Below, one piece after another: positions 1 to 8,209 of a DNA stretch of 64,000 bases. The position numbers and the translations under genes are program-made. The notes under the pieces are model-generated. The model saw only the letters and a program-made list of their open reading frames with translations. It was not told where the DNA came from and made no database searches. This DNA is from a bacterium (GTDB taxonomy: Bacteria > Planctomycetota > UBA1135 > UBA2386). The stretch spans positions 1 to 64,000 of the forward strand of contig JANSXC010000003.1 in the NCBI GenBank assembly GCA_024743115.1. Direction: 5' to 3'. Position 1 is the first letter of the stretch, and each line of letters begins with the position of its first letter.

Positions 1-981
1 GCCGCCGGCCTCGGGGGCCCCGCCCCACTGGTCGCCCCCCCCCGCCCCACCGCCGGGGTACCCCGCCGGGGCGGGGCGGCCCCCCCCCCCGACGCCACGA
101 GCCGAATCCCGTCGACCATGCGCGACCAGGCCGGCCGCCACGGTCACCGCGGGGTGTCGAAGTGGACCCAGGGCTTCCGTGAACTCGCGACGAAGGCGAC
201 CGAGCTCGGGGTGTCAGAGCCGATACTCGGCGCGGTCGAACGCGCGCTGCTCGGCACGCGCGTCAACCTCTCGCGGCCCGGTGACCCGGCGCTCCATCAG
301 ATCGCCACCCGCATCCTCGCGGGCCTGATCCGCACGACCGACGTCGTCGAATCGGAAGAACCCACCACGGCCTGCAAGACACTCGCGCTGGTCGGCCCGA
401 CGGGCGTCGGCAAGACCACGACGCTCGCGAAGCTCGCCGCCAGGGCACGCAGTCGCGGCGAACGCGTCGCGATCGTGACCCTCGACACCTATCGCGTTGC
501 AGCGGTCGAACAGCTGCGCGCGTTCGCCGATCTGCTCGATGTCCCCTTCGTCGTCTCGTTCACGGCGAGCGACCTGCGCCGGACGGTGGCCGAACTCTCG
601 GACCACGACCGCATCTACGTCGACACGACGGGCAAGAGCCCGCGCGACAGCGACGCGCTGTCGCGACTGCAGGGCAACCTTCGCGCCGGCGAGTGCGAAA
701 CGATGCTGTGTCTCGCGGCTGGCACGAATCGTCGCGACAGCGAACTCGTGATCGACACGTTCGATCCCCTCGGCATCGAAGCGGTCTGCCTCACGAAATG
801 GGACGAAACCATGGAGCCCGGGAACGCACTGTCCGCCGTCATCGAACGCGGATTGCCACTGAGTCATCTGTGCATCGGGCAGGAAGTTCCCGCCGACATC
901 GTGACGGCCGAGCCGGACGCGATCGCGACGGCTGCGTTCGACCTCGAGGCCTCCGGAAACCGCACAGGAGCCAAGGCATGA
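1..981 (+). CDS. flhF: FlhF-type SRP-like GTPase, 5' end outside window
   Basis: Signal-recognition-particle-type GTPase that helps place flagella at the cell pole and recruits early basal-body parts. Numbering from the ATG at 118, a P-loop GPTGVGKT lies at 93-100, the SRP-family DTYR at 123-126, the G3 motif DTTG at 169-172 (usually DTAG) and the G4 motif TKWD at 226-229. It ends with the family's GQxVPxDI signature. The frame has no stop back to base 1 and reads as an Ala/Pro/Gly-rich linker, so the FlhF B-domain is probably upstream and 118 is probably an internal Met; a start at 118 (287 aa) cannot be excluded. It overlaps flhG by ATGA. The family call is secure; the N-terminus is not. 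Confidence 0.88.
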   Translation, partial: AAGLGGPAPLVAPPRPTAGVPRRGGAAPPPDATSRIPSTMRDQAGRHGHRGVSKWTQGFRELATKATELGVSEPILGAVERALLGTRVNLSRPGDPALHQIATRILAGLIRTTDVVESEEPTTACKTLALVGPTGVGKTTTLAKLAARARSRGERVAIVTLDTYRVAAVEQLRAFADLLDVPFVVSFTASDLRRTVAELSDHDRIYVDTTGKSPRDSDALSRLQGNLRAGECETMLCLAAGTNRRDSELVIDTFDPLGIEAVCLTKWDETMEPGNALSAVIERGLPLSHLCIGQEVPADIVTAEPDAIATAAFDLEASGNRTGAKA

Positions 982-1844
982 GTCAGCAACTCGCAGACTT
1001 CGCCCGCACCCTCGAACCCCACACCCTCGATACGGTGCCCGGCCCCCACTCACCGACGCCGTGGATCTGCGTGGCCGGCGCCAAAGGCGGCGTCGGCAAG
1101 ACGACGATCGCAGTGAACCTCGCCGTGCAGCTCGCCAAGTCCGGCTACCGCGTGCTGCTCGCGGATCTGGACCCCGGATGCGGTGACGTCGGCGTGCATC
1201 TCCGACTCGCGAGCGAACGGACCGTCGACGACGCGGCCATGGGGCGGTGCCTCCTGAGGGAAGCGCTCGTCCCTGGCCCCGCAGGCACAGCCGTGCTCCT
1301 CGGACAGATCGGATCGACGGCCCTGGCCGACGAACCCACGATGAGTTCTCTGCTCGAGCAACTCACGGACGTCGCAACCAGCTTCGACGTGGTCATCGCC
1401 GACACCGGGGCCGGAATCACGCAAGCGACCATGCGCGTCGCCGAACGCGCAGACGTCGTGCTTGCCGTAACGACTCCGGACGTCGCTGCCATGACCGACA
1501 CCTATGCCCTGACGAAGGTGCTGCAACCACGTCGTGCGGCGCCCCCACGCCTCGTGGTGAACCGCGCGACCTCGTACGAAGAAGCGGCGCGCGCCGCCGG
1601 CAAGCTCGGTGCAGTGACAGACAGGTTCCTTGGAACTCGCGCTCCCCTGACCGCGAAGATCGCCCGCGACGGACAGCTCGAGAGAAGTCTCGCAGAACAG
1701 CGACCGCTCTCGATCGCCGGTTCGGGAGCTGCGTTCGACGACCTGCGCGCACTCTGTGCCGCCGTGCTTGCCGAACTTCCCGACACTCGCCGCCGCCGAC
1801 TGCCGCAACAACCGACGCATCGCCTCCGCCCAACGGCCGGCTGA
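978..1844 (+). CDS. flhG: FlhG/MinD-like ATPase (flagellar number regulator)
   Basis: ParA/MinD-family ATPase of 288 aa, the usual partner of FlhF, controlling flagellar number and placement. A deviant Walker A KGGVGKTT sits at residues 36-43, followed by the LLADLDPGCGDVG segment that matches the switch I/Walker A' region, and VVIADTGAG matching Walker B. The reading frame is open far upstream, but the ATG at 978 overlaps the flhF stop (ATGA) and has AGGAG seven bases before it, so this start is preferred. An amphipathic C-terminal membrane-targeting helix is not obvious, since the tail is short and Arg/Pro-rich. Operon position between flhF and a FliA-type sigma factor supports FlhG rather than MinD. 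Confidence 0.87.
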   Translation: MSQQLADFARTLEPHTLDTVPGPHSPTPWICVAGAKGGVGKTTIAVNLAVQLAKSGYRVLLADLDPGCGDVGVHLRLASERTVDDAAMGRCLLREALVPGPAGTAVLLGQIGSTALADEPTMSSLLEQLTDVATSFDVVIADTGAGITQATMRVAERADVVLAVTTPDVAAMTDTYALTKVLQPRRAAPPRLVVNRATSYEEAARAAGKLGAVTDRFLGTRAPLTAKIARDGQLERSLAEQRPLSIAGSGAAFDDLRALCAAVLAELPDTRRRRLPQQPTHRLRPTAG

Positions 1845-1905
1845 TCACAACCGTAATTGCTGGCGCAACGCCACGAAACGCCCGCACCACCGCCGGTTCT
1901 GAGCG

Positions 1906-2241
1906 ATGCCCTCAACCCCGACGACCGCCGATGCCGATCAGTCTCGGGCAGGGATCATGACGGACGACGCCGGCAGCCAGGAACTCGCGCGCATCGCGAC
2001 CGCCTACCTCGCGAGCATCGCGTTCGGTGTCACGTTCCTCGTGGCGACGCTCTCGGGCACGGATGGCTTGACGGCGCTCAGCCGTGGCGTAGTCGCACTG
2101 ATCGTGGCCTGCCTCGCCGGGCGGTTGCTGATCGGCCCCGCGATCAATGTCGTGCTCGCCGCCATGGCGCGTGACGAGGCGGAGCGCCAGGCCGCACTCG
2201 AAGCCGCCGAACGCGAAGAAAACGAGGACCAGCAATCATGA
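1906..2241 (+). CDS. Small two-helix membrane protein of the flagellar operon
   Basis: Not recognised. The 111-residue product has two hydrophobic stretches (about residues 33-50 and 60-84) separated by a short Gly/Asp/Arg loop, then a highly charged Glu/Arg-rich C-terminal helix. A second start at 1957 (protein MTDDAGSQEL...) has a purine-rich GCAGGGA just upstream and may be the real one, giving 94 aa. Its stop overlaps the start of the sigma-factor gene (ATGA), so translation is probably coupled. Position inside a flhF-flhG-fliA block suggests a flagellar-assembly or motor accessory role; that is inference from context only. Confidence 0.6.
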   Translation: MPSTPTTADADQSRAGIMTDDAGSQELARIATAYLASIAFGVTFLVATLSGTDGLTALSRGVVALIVACLAGRLLIGPAINVVLAAMARDEAERQAALEAAEREENEDQQS

Positions 2242-2969
2242 GAGGGCGCACGAGCACGATGCTGCGGTCCGTGGAAGAACGCGACAACCTCGTCGAGCAG
2301 TATCTGCCGCTCGTGAGATACGTCGTCGCCCGACTGCCCGTCACGATGCCCGCATCGCTCGATCGCGACGACTTCTACTCGGTCGGCGTCATGGGCCTCA
2401 TGCATGCCGCCGCCACCTACGACCCCGCACGCGGCGCATCGTTCAAGACGTTCGCTTACACCGCCGTGCGGGGCGCGATCCTCGACGAGGTTCGGAAGCA
2501 CGACCCGGTGCCACGCAATCGCCGCGACCGGCTGCGCAAGATGGATCGCGCGATCGCCGCGCTGCGCAGCGACCTCGATCGCGAACCGACGATCGAAGAG
2601 CTCGCGGAACATCTCGGCAGCTCGGAGCGGGAGATCGACGAAGACCTCCAGGCGCTTCATACCAGCCGGACGCTCTCGCTCGACGCGACGGCGCCCGGCA
2701 ACGCCGAAGCCGGCACTCTGGGCGACGCGATCTCGGGTTCCGAGCCGAGTCCCGGTTCTGCGGTCGATGCGCGCGAGGACCGCGAGCGGCTCGCCAAGGC
2801 CATCACCGAGTTGCCCGAGGGCGACCGCAACGTCGTCATCCTCTACTACAACGAAGGTCTCTACCTCAAAGAGATCGGACAGATCCTCGGTGTGACCGAG
2901 TCACGCGTCAGCCAGATCCTGACGCGCGCGATCGAGCGGTTACGCCTCAAACTCAAAACCGAGGTGTGA
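2238..2969 (+). CDS. fliA: FliA/WhiG-type sigma-28 factor
   Basis: Sigma factor of the flagellar/motility class, 243 aa, expected to direct RNA polymerase to late flagellar promoters. Region 2 spans about residues 15-105 (DRDDFYSVGVMGLMHAA, FKTFAYTAVRGAILDEVR, typical of the FliA/SigB/WhiG group). Region 3 holds TIEELAEHLG, and region 4 ends with the helix-turn-helix YLKEIGQILGVTESRVSQI. The start ATG overlaps the previous stop by ATGA; an in-frame ATG eight codons later is an alternative. No anti-sigma FlgM gene was recognised nearby, though the next small gene sits where FlgM sometimes lies. Confidence in class is high, and the exact regulon is inferred. Confidence 0.88.
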   Translation: MRGRTSTMLRSVEERDNLVEQYLPLVRYVVARLPVTMPASLDRDDFYSVGVMGLMHAAATYDPARGASFKTFAYTAVRGAILDEVRKHDPVPRNRRDRLRKMDRAIAALRSDLDREPTIEELAEHLGSSEREIDEDLQALHTSRTLSLDATAPGNAEAGTLGDAISGSEPSPGSAVDAREDRERLAKAITELPEGDRNVVILYYNEGLYLKEIGQILGVTESRVSQILTRAIERLRLKLKTEV

Positions 2970-2972
2970 GTC

Positions 2973-3212
2973 ATGGAAGCCGCGACCGCCCTACAGCCCG
3001 TTGCGAGCCAACCCGTCGTTCGAGACCGCCCGCCTCGTCAGCAGGCCCGGGATCGCGAGGCGTTCGAACACGCAATGCGTGAAGAGGGCGCGAGTGACGC
3101 CGAGGATCAGCCCGCGGACATAGCCGAAAAGCCGATGGCAACGAGGCTTCAGACCCAGGCGCTCATCGGTCGAAAAGACGGAGAGTCGCGGCACATCGAC
3201 GTGCTCGCGTAG
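2973..3212 (+). CDS. Small polar protein downstream of fliA, unknown
   Basis: Not recognised. A 79-residue, Arg/Glu/Gln-rich soluble protein begins three bases after the sigma-factor stop, so it is surely co-transcribed. It has no membrane segment or signal peptide and looks largely disordered in its first half (many Pro, Gln, Ala). Size, polarity and position make a FlgM-like anti-sigma peptide a possibility, but no FlgM motif is visible and this is only a guess. Confidence 0.5.
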   Translation: MEAATALQPVASQPVVRDRPPRQQARDREAFEHAMREEGASDAEDQPADIAEKPMATRLQTQALIGRKDGESRHIDVLA

Positions 3213-3252
3213 AGCAGTGCTCGCTTGGAGCCGTGCTCGCTTGGAGAAGATG

Positions 3253-3492
3253 ATGACCGAGACCGAACGCAACCAGGACCAGAGCCGCGCCGGCGTGCTG
3301 CGTCGCGACGCCGTTCGCATACTCGAACACCCGGCCCTCGTCGACTGTGGCTCGGATGCCACCGACGGCAAGGCGTTGTCCGTCGTGCCGCTGCTCGACG
3401 GGCAGCGGGTCGCTGGGTTCGAGGTCAAGTGCGGCTGCGGCAACTCGGTGATCGTCGAGTGCGTCTACACGAAGGAGGCCACCCGTGGTTGA
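3253..3492 (+). CDS. Small CxC-motif protein, unknown
   Basis: Not recognised. A 79-aa protein with a basic N-terminal half and a compact C-terminal beta-rich half containing CGCGN and a further Cys, which could bind metal or form a disulphide. The ATG at 3253 is preceded at good distance by TTGGAGAAG. An ATG at 3250 and a GTG at 3217 are in frame, and a short duplicated sequence (GTGCTCGCTTGGAG-like) precedes them. Its 3' end overlaps the next gene by eight bases. Context (flagellar operon) is the only clue to function. Confidence 0.6.
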   Translation: MTETERNQDQSRAGVLRRDAVRILEHPALVDCGSDATDGKALSVVPLLDGQRVAGFEVKCGCGNSVIVECVYTKEATRG

Positions 3493-4012
3493 GTTGCGTA
3501 TCCGTCGACTCGCCGTCGCCATCGCGACGACTGCCGTGCTGCTGCTCGGCAGCTGCACGACACTGCCGAAGATGTTCGAGCCGGCGCCGTCCGACCCCAA
3601 CGACGGCTATGAGGGCAGTCTGACCCAAGCCGGTGTCAGCACGGAGATGGATTGGGGCCCGAAACAGAGCCTGCTCCTCAGCAAGTTCAAAGCCCTCAAC
3701 GAGGAGCACGCCAAGGTCCTGCGCGATCTCGAGAGCGCGAACGCGGAGAACCAGAACCTCAAGGCGATGCTCAGCGGTGAGCAGGAAGCCCTGGCCAAGG
3801 AACGGGCCGACCGCGCACAGGTGCAAGCCCAGTTCGAACTGACGCATCAGCGACTCAGCGAACAGGAGGCAACGATCCTCAGTCTTCGGATCGAGAAAGC
3901 CAAGGCCGAACAGGCCGCGTTACTCGCCAAGATCGACGCGATGAACCAATCGATGGAGCAATACTCCTCGAGCAACGTCGAAAGCGCGGCGATGCCGCCC
4001 GCGGGTCGCTAG
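3485..4012 (+). CDS. Coiled-coil lipoprotein of the flagellar operon
   Basis: The 175-aa product begins with a short Arg-containing n-region, a hydrophobic core and the lipobox LLGSC, so Cys24 should be lipidated. After a Pro/Asp-rich linker, residues about 60-150 form one long heptad-like coiled coil rich in Leu, Ala, Glu, Lys and Gln. The GTG start is supported by a strong AAGGAGG seven bases upstream. The gene overlaps its upstream neighbour and is followed two bases later by a second lipoprotein gene. A periplasmic or outer-membrane structural role around the flagellar basal body is plausible from position, but no homology to FlgP/FlgT or YbgF is clear enough to name it. Confidence 0.7.
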   Translation: MVELRIRRLAVAIATTAVLLLGSCTTLPKMFEPAPSDPNDGYEGSLTQAGVSTEMDWGPKQSLLLSKFKALNEEHAKVLRDLESANAENQNLKAMLSGEQEALAKERADRAQVQAQFELTHQRLSEQEATILSLRIEKAKAEQAALLAKIDAMNQSMEQYSSSNVESAAMPPAGR

Positions 4013-4014
4013 CG

Positions 4015-4689
4015 ATGACGCCACGACACGGGAACAGGCTGCACCGAACTGGCTGGCGCGCCATCACGAAGTTCGCGACGGCACTGACCCTGCCGATCGC
4101 GCTGGGCGGCTGCATGCTCGGCCACAGCCCGCGCCCGAAGGCCATCGACTGCTATCTCGCAGAACGCGCCGACCTCGAGAACGTGCGCCGCATCATGGTG
4201 CTGCCGTTCACTCCCGAAGCCGGCGTGACCGCCGACTGTGAGCAGATCCGCGACTCGTTCCTCTCCGAGCTGATGAAGCTGCGCCGCTTCGAAGTGGTGC
4301 CGCTGCCGAGCAGCGCCTCCGAGAACGCGATGCTCGACGCCTCGCTGCGCCGCGGCCGCCTGTCGACCGAGGCCATGGTCCGACTCTGCGACCGCTACGC
4401 CCTGGACGGCTTGATGGTCGGCGCGGTTACCGCGTGGCGGCCCTACAAGCCCGCCCACCTCGGCATGCGAACGCAGTTGGTGTCGATCCACTCGGGGGCC
4501 ACGGTGTGGGCCGTCGACGCGATCTACGACACCAACGACCGCACCACGATCAGCGACCTGCGCGACTACACTCGCCGCCGGCAGTACGACGATGGCGGCC
4601 TCCACGGCTGGGAGATGAACCTGCTCTCACCGGCACGCTTCGTGACCTACGTAGCCCACCGCTTCGTAGGCACCTGGTCCGAGAGCTAA
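4015..4689 (+). CDS. Lipoprotein with CsgG/LpoB/TolB-N-like fold
   Basis: A 224-aa predicted lipoprotein with lipobox ALGGC (Cys33). The mature part carries VRRIMVLPF near its start, a later RFEVVPLP strand, ALDGLMVGAV, and a closing strand/helix with SGATVWAVDA. This order is typical of the CsgG/GNA1162/LpoB/TolB-N structural group, in which such proteins form or regulate periplasmic rings and envelope machines. It begins two bases after the coiled-coil lipoprotein stop and ends the flagellar operon before a convergent gene. FlgT, a Vibrio H-ring protein, also contains TolB-N-like folds, so a flagellar-ring role is an attractive inference. The fold call rests on motif pattern, not on alignment. 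Confidence 0.68.
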   Translation: MTPRHGNRLHRTGWRAITKFATALTLPIALGGCMLGHSPRPKAIDCYLAERADLENVRRIMVLPFTPEAGVTADCEQIRDSFLSELMKLRRFEVVPLPSSASENAMLDASLRRGRLSTEAMVRLCDRYALDGLMVGAVTAWRPYKPAHLGMRTQLVSIHSGATVWAVDAIYDTNDRTTISDLRDYTRRRQYDDGGLHGWEMNLLSPARFVTYVAHRFVGTWSES

Positions 4690-4703
4690 CAGCGCCCACC
4701 GGG

Positions 4704-6083
4704 CTACTGCAGCACGGTCTCGACGCCGTTGGTCGTGATCACCGACGACAGGCTGCCGCCTTCGAGAATCACGGACTGGGCGCGCAGCGTGATCCCGGCG
4801 AGACCGGGGTTGACGTTGAGCGAAAACGTGCCGGTGCCGCTGCCGGGTGCGCCCGCCCCCGTGAAGTAGAGCCCGGCCGAAAACAGGATCGGCGTGACCT
4901 GCTGCAGGCAGTTCGGCGGCAGAGTCAGCGGCATGCTGGTGCGTGAGAAGCCGAAAACGAATGCGCCGACCGACGACGGCGCCGTGCTCGCAGCCGTATA
5001 GGTGATCGCGCCACCACCGCGCGTGTCACCGACGGCGCTCAGTTCGGGGGCGATACTGCCCTGGCCCGGACAACTCGCGCCGTACTGAGAGAAGACGCTG
5101 ACGGCAAAGATGTAGACCGCGCGACCGCTGAAGTCGCTGATCGCGAGCGTGCCGCTCTGCTCGTCGTAGCTGAAGTCGTACGCCGCCGCGCCGGCCGCCG
5201 CGGTAAACGTGCCGAAGTCGATCTCGAGGAACGTGCCATCGGGGCGATGGCATCGGATCACGGATTCGAACAACTGGCCGCCGTTCTGACTCGCACGGTC
5301 GTTCCAGAAGATCAACTGCTCACCGCCGTGCTGCACGAACTCGAGGTTCTGCTGATTGACGAACGCCGCCGGCACGGCACTGACGAGGACCTGGTTGTTG
5401 ATCACGGTGTTGCCCGCGATGCGCTCGCACTTGACGATCTCGTTGCTGCGCCGCAGGTAGATGTCGCCAGTCAACGGATCGAAGTCGAGGTCGCGCCATA
5501 GCGTGCCCGAACCCGCGTTGACGATCATGCCGTTCGCCGTCGTGTAGAGATCGGCCCCCGTCGTGTTGTCCTGCAGCAGGCGCCGCCCGACGCTGAACGT
5601 CATCCACGCCGTCCCGGGATCGACCACTCCGACGAAGCCCGGGTCGAACGCGGCGCCGCTGCTGCCACGCCCGTCCTTCATCCAGTTGTTGTTGCCGTTG
5701 AGATCCCACTGCGAGATGCCATCCGGAGTGTTCGTGCCGAAGTCGTGAGCCGACACGAGGCGCGAGCCCTCGATGTCGAGACCGCTGTAGCCGCGACTGC
5801 TGGGCGTCGCGGGCACGACGCCGAACGTCGCGCCGAAGGCCGGGGTCGTCAGCGCGTTGCTGACCTTGACGATCGCGGTGGAGTTCGTGCCGGCGGCGTT
5901 GTTGAAACCCGCGACCCAGAGATCGGTGCCGTTCCACGCGACGGCACTCGGGTTGGCGCCGATGTATTCGGGGTTGGCTGCGTTCGAAGTGACGGCCACG
6001 TCGACGGTGCCGATGTGCGTCAACGAGACCTGCGCGCCGAGGCCGAACGCGCAGCAGGAGAAGACCATGGCAGGGCGAATCAT
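4704..6083 (-). CDS. Secreted beta-propeller-like protein with planctomycete-type C-terminal tail
   Basis: A 459-aa exported protein with signal peptide MIRPAMVFSCCAFGLGAQ. Repeated blade-like segments of about 45-60 residues contain WNGTDLWVAGF, SGLDIEGSRLVSA and WRDLDFDPLTGDIYL, the style of secreted SMP-30/NHL-like propeller proteins. The last ~120 residues form a separate Gly/Thr/Ser-rich beta domain ending in AQSVILEGG...TTNGVETVLQ. A similar ending occurs on the neighbouring GHL10 protein, suggesting a shared surface-retention or sorting tail. It converges with the flagellar operon and diverges from the hydrolase gene. Ligand and function are unknown. Confidence 0.68.
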   Translation of the reverse strand: MIRPAMVFSCCAFGLGAQVSLTHIGTVDVAVTSNAANPEYIGANPSAVAWNGTDLWVAGFNNAAGTNSTAIVKVSNALTTPAFGATFGVVPATPSSRGYSGLDIEGSRLVSAHDFGTNTPDGISQWDLNGNNNWMKDGRGSSGAAFDPGFVGVVDPGTAWMTFSVGRRLLQDNTTGADLYTTANGMIVNAGSGTLWRDLDFDPLTGDIYLRRSNEIVKCERIAGNTVINNQVLVSAVPAAFVNQQNLEFVQHGGEQLIFWNDRASQNGGQLFESVIRCHRPDGTFLEIDFGTFTAAAGAAAYDFSYDEQSGTLAISDFSGRAVYIFAVSVFSQYGASCPGQGSIAPELSAVGDTRGGGAITYTAASTAPSSVGAFVFGFSRTSMPLTLPPNCLQQVTPILFSAGLYFTGAGAPGSGTGTFSLNVNPGLAGITLRAQSVILEGGSLSSVITTNGVETVLQ

Positions 6084-6214
6084 TGTCTACCTTGTGGTTT
6101 CGAATCAGTGATGGCGCACCACGGCCGTGATGCGGGCGCCGCATGGTAACGTGCCGGTCTCTCTGCCGCGCCTGCCACGATCGGACCCAGTTACCCGCCA
6201 GCGCAACTCCGACG

Positions 6215-8143
6215 ATGCCCCGCCTCCGGCTTACACAACCACTCCTGCTCGCTCTGTTCGCGCTCTTCACATTGGGCGCGGTCGGACGAACCCAGGCCGA
6301 ACTGCGCGGCACCTGGGTCGCGCGCGACGGACTCGGTACCCGACAGAAGATCATCTCCACCCTGGACCAGCTCGCGGCCGCGAACTGCAACCTGGTCTGC
6401 GTCAACGTGTGGAGTCGCGGCTACACGATTCATCCCAGCGACGTTTTGTTCGCAACCTGCGGCCAACGCCAGGATCCATCGTTCCTGGGCCGCGATCCGC
6501 TGGCGGAGTTCATCCTCGAAGCGCACCGCCGCGGCATCGAGGTCGAGGCCTGGTTCGAGTACGGGTTCATGTTCGGCTGGAGCGGGTGGTTCGCGGGCCC
6601 GAGCGGTGTCGGGCCAGTGCTCACGGCCAACCCGAGCTGGATCGCACGCGATCAGAACGGCAACTCGCAGGTTCCCGACGGCGGCAGCGGCTTCTTCACG
6701 TGGGCCATTCACGAACACCCGGCCGTCCGCCAGTTCCTGATCGATCTCGCCGTCGAAGTGGTCGATCGCTACGACGTCGACGGGATCCAGTTCGACCGCG
6801 TGCGCTACCCATCGACGAGCTTCGGCTACGACACCACGACGAGCGCCGCCTATCGTCTGGCGACGGGTCAGTGGCCGCCGACCAACACGAATCTGAACGG
6901 CTGGAAGCGCTGGCGTGCGGACGGCCTCACGAACTTCGTCACGCAACTGCACAACGCGGTGAAAGCGCGCCGCAGCAACGTGCGGGTTACGAACGCGCCG
7001 ATCATCCTGCCGCTCGCCTACGACAGCTTCCTGCAAGACTGGCCGGACTGGCTCGTCGTCGGCGCGCTGGACCTGGTCTATCCGCAGGTCTATCGCACGA
7101 CGCTGTCGTCCTACACCGCGACCCTCGACCAGCAGCTCCTGCGAGTCCGTTCGATCGACCGCGGGCGGATTGCGCCCGGCATCCGCGCGGTCTCGGGCAC
7201 GCCGACGAGCGCCGTCCTGGGCATGGTCGCAGCCAACCGCACCCGCAACTTGCCGGGTCACCTGTTCTGGTACGCCGAAGGGCTCTACGACGACCTGCCA
7301 CAGCTCACGGCGAACTACTTCCAAACGCCGGCCGCCGTACCGCTGCGCAACCCCGGGCACCGGCCGCTGCCCATCGAGCGCGAAGAGAGCGATCCATCGA
7401 CCGTCATCACGGGCGGCTTCCTGCCGCTCGCGGTCAGCGGCAGTAACGGTGGCATCGCTGCCGTGTCGCTGCCATCCGCCGGGCCGACCGACAACGTGCG
7501 CTTCACGCTGCCCGTCAGCGAAACCGGCCTGTGGCGCGTGCTCACCCATGTGCCGACGAGCGGCGGCTTCGCGAACCAGACTCCGCACACCGTGCTCCAC
7601 AATGCCGGCGAAGAGATCGTTCTCGTCGACCAGGGCACGACGACCGTGGGCTGGAACGAACTCGGGACCTATTGGCTGAGCCAGGGCTCGATGGCGGTCG
7701 AGGTCGGCACCGTGCCGGGACAGTTCACGGTCGCCGACACGATCGCGCTGCTGCGGTCGCGCTTCGACTCGGGCGCGATGTCGACGATCGGGGCCGGCAC
7801 GACGGGTAGCGCCGGCACCGCCGCGCTCTCGCTGACCGGACGCGCCAGTCTCGCGGGCTCGCTGCGGCTGCAGGCCGCGAGCCTGCCCGCCGTCGCCCCG
7901 TGCATCTGGGCGCTCGGAATCCAGCCCGGCGCCACCCCGGTGTTCGGCGGAGCCCTGCACGTCACGCCGCTCGTGACCTCGTTCGCCCTCGCCGATCTGG
8001 CCGGCCGCACCGCGCTCGAACTCGCGTTGCCGTCGGATGCTGGATTCCGCGGCTTGCAGATCCTCGCCCAGCTCGTTGCCATCGACGGCACGGCCACCGG
8101 TGGCGCGGTGCTGACGAACGCCGTGCAGACGACGATGCAGTAG
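6215..8143 (+). CDS. Secreted GHL10 (DUF187/YngK-like) glycoside hydrolase
   Basis: A 642-aa exported enzyme. The start at 6215 opens a clear signal peptide (hydrophobic LLLALFALFTLGAV, cleavage after RTQA). Residues about 29-350 match the glycosyl-hydrolase-like 10 family: ELRGTWV at the N-terminus, the NLVCVNVWSRGYT strand, the acidic VDGIQFDRVRYP strand where catalytic acids are expected, and DLVYPQVYR. A middle part with GGFLPLAV...VLTHVPT resembles a carbohydrate-binding or golvesin-like beta domain. The C-terminal ~100 residues end in LTNAVQTTMQ, matching the tail of the neighbouring secreted protein. Likely acts on a polysaccharide outside the cell; the substrate cannot be read from sequence. 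Confidence 0.8.
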   Translation: MPRLRLTQPLLLALFALFTLGAVGRTQAELRGTWVARDGLGTRQKIISTLDQLAAANCNLVCVNVWSRGYTIHPSDVLFATCGQRQDPSFLGRDPLAEFILEAHRRGIEVEAWFEYGFMFGWSGWFAGPSGVGPVLTANPSWIARDQNGNSQVPDGGSGFFTWAIHEHPAVRQFLIDLAVEVVDRYDVDGIQFDRVRYPSTSFGYDTTTSAAYRLATGQWPPTNTNLNGWKRWRADGLTNFVTQLHNAVKARRSNVRVTNAPIILPLAYDSFLQDWPDWLVVGALDLVYPQVYRTTLSSYTATLDQQLLRVRSIDRGRIAPGIRAVSGTPTSAVLGMVAANRTRNLPGHLFWYAEGLYDDLPQLTANYFQTPAAVPLRNPGHRPLPIEREESDPSTVITGGFLPLAVSGSNGGIAAVSLPSAGPTDNVRFTLPVSETGLWRVLTHVPTSGGFANQTPHTVLHNAGEEIVLVDQGTTTVGWNELGTYWLSQGSMAVEVGTVPGQFTVADTIALLRSRFDSGAMSTIGAGTTGSAGTAALSLTGRASLAGSLRLQAASLPAVAPCIWALGIQPGATPVFGGALHVTPLVTSFALADLAGRTALELALPSDAGFRGLQILAQLVAIDGTATGGAVLTNAVQTTMQ

Positions 8144-8209
8144 GAGACGGAGCAAAGGACAGTCTGAGCGGCGTCACGCTGGAACGGCCGGCCGTCGCCC
8201 GTAACCTTC

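Noticed and set aside
6191..8155. 654-codon open frame on the - strand
   Set aside because: Antisense to the GHL10 gene; Arg/Gly/Glu-rich shadow with no domain.
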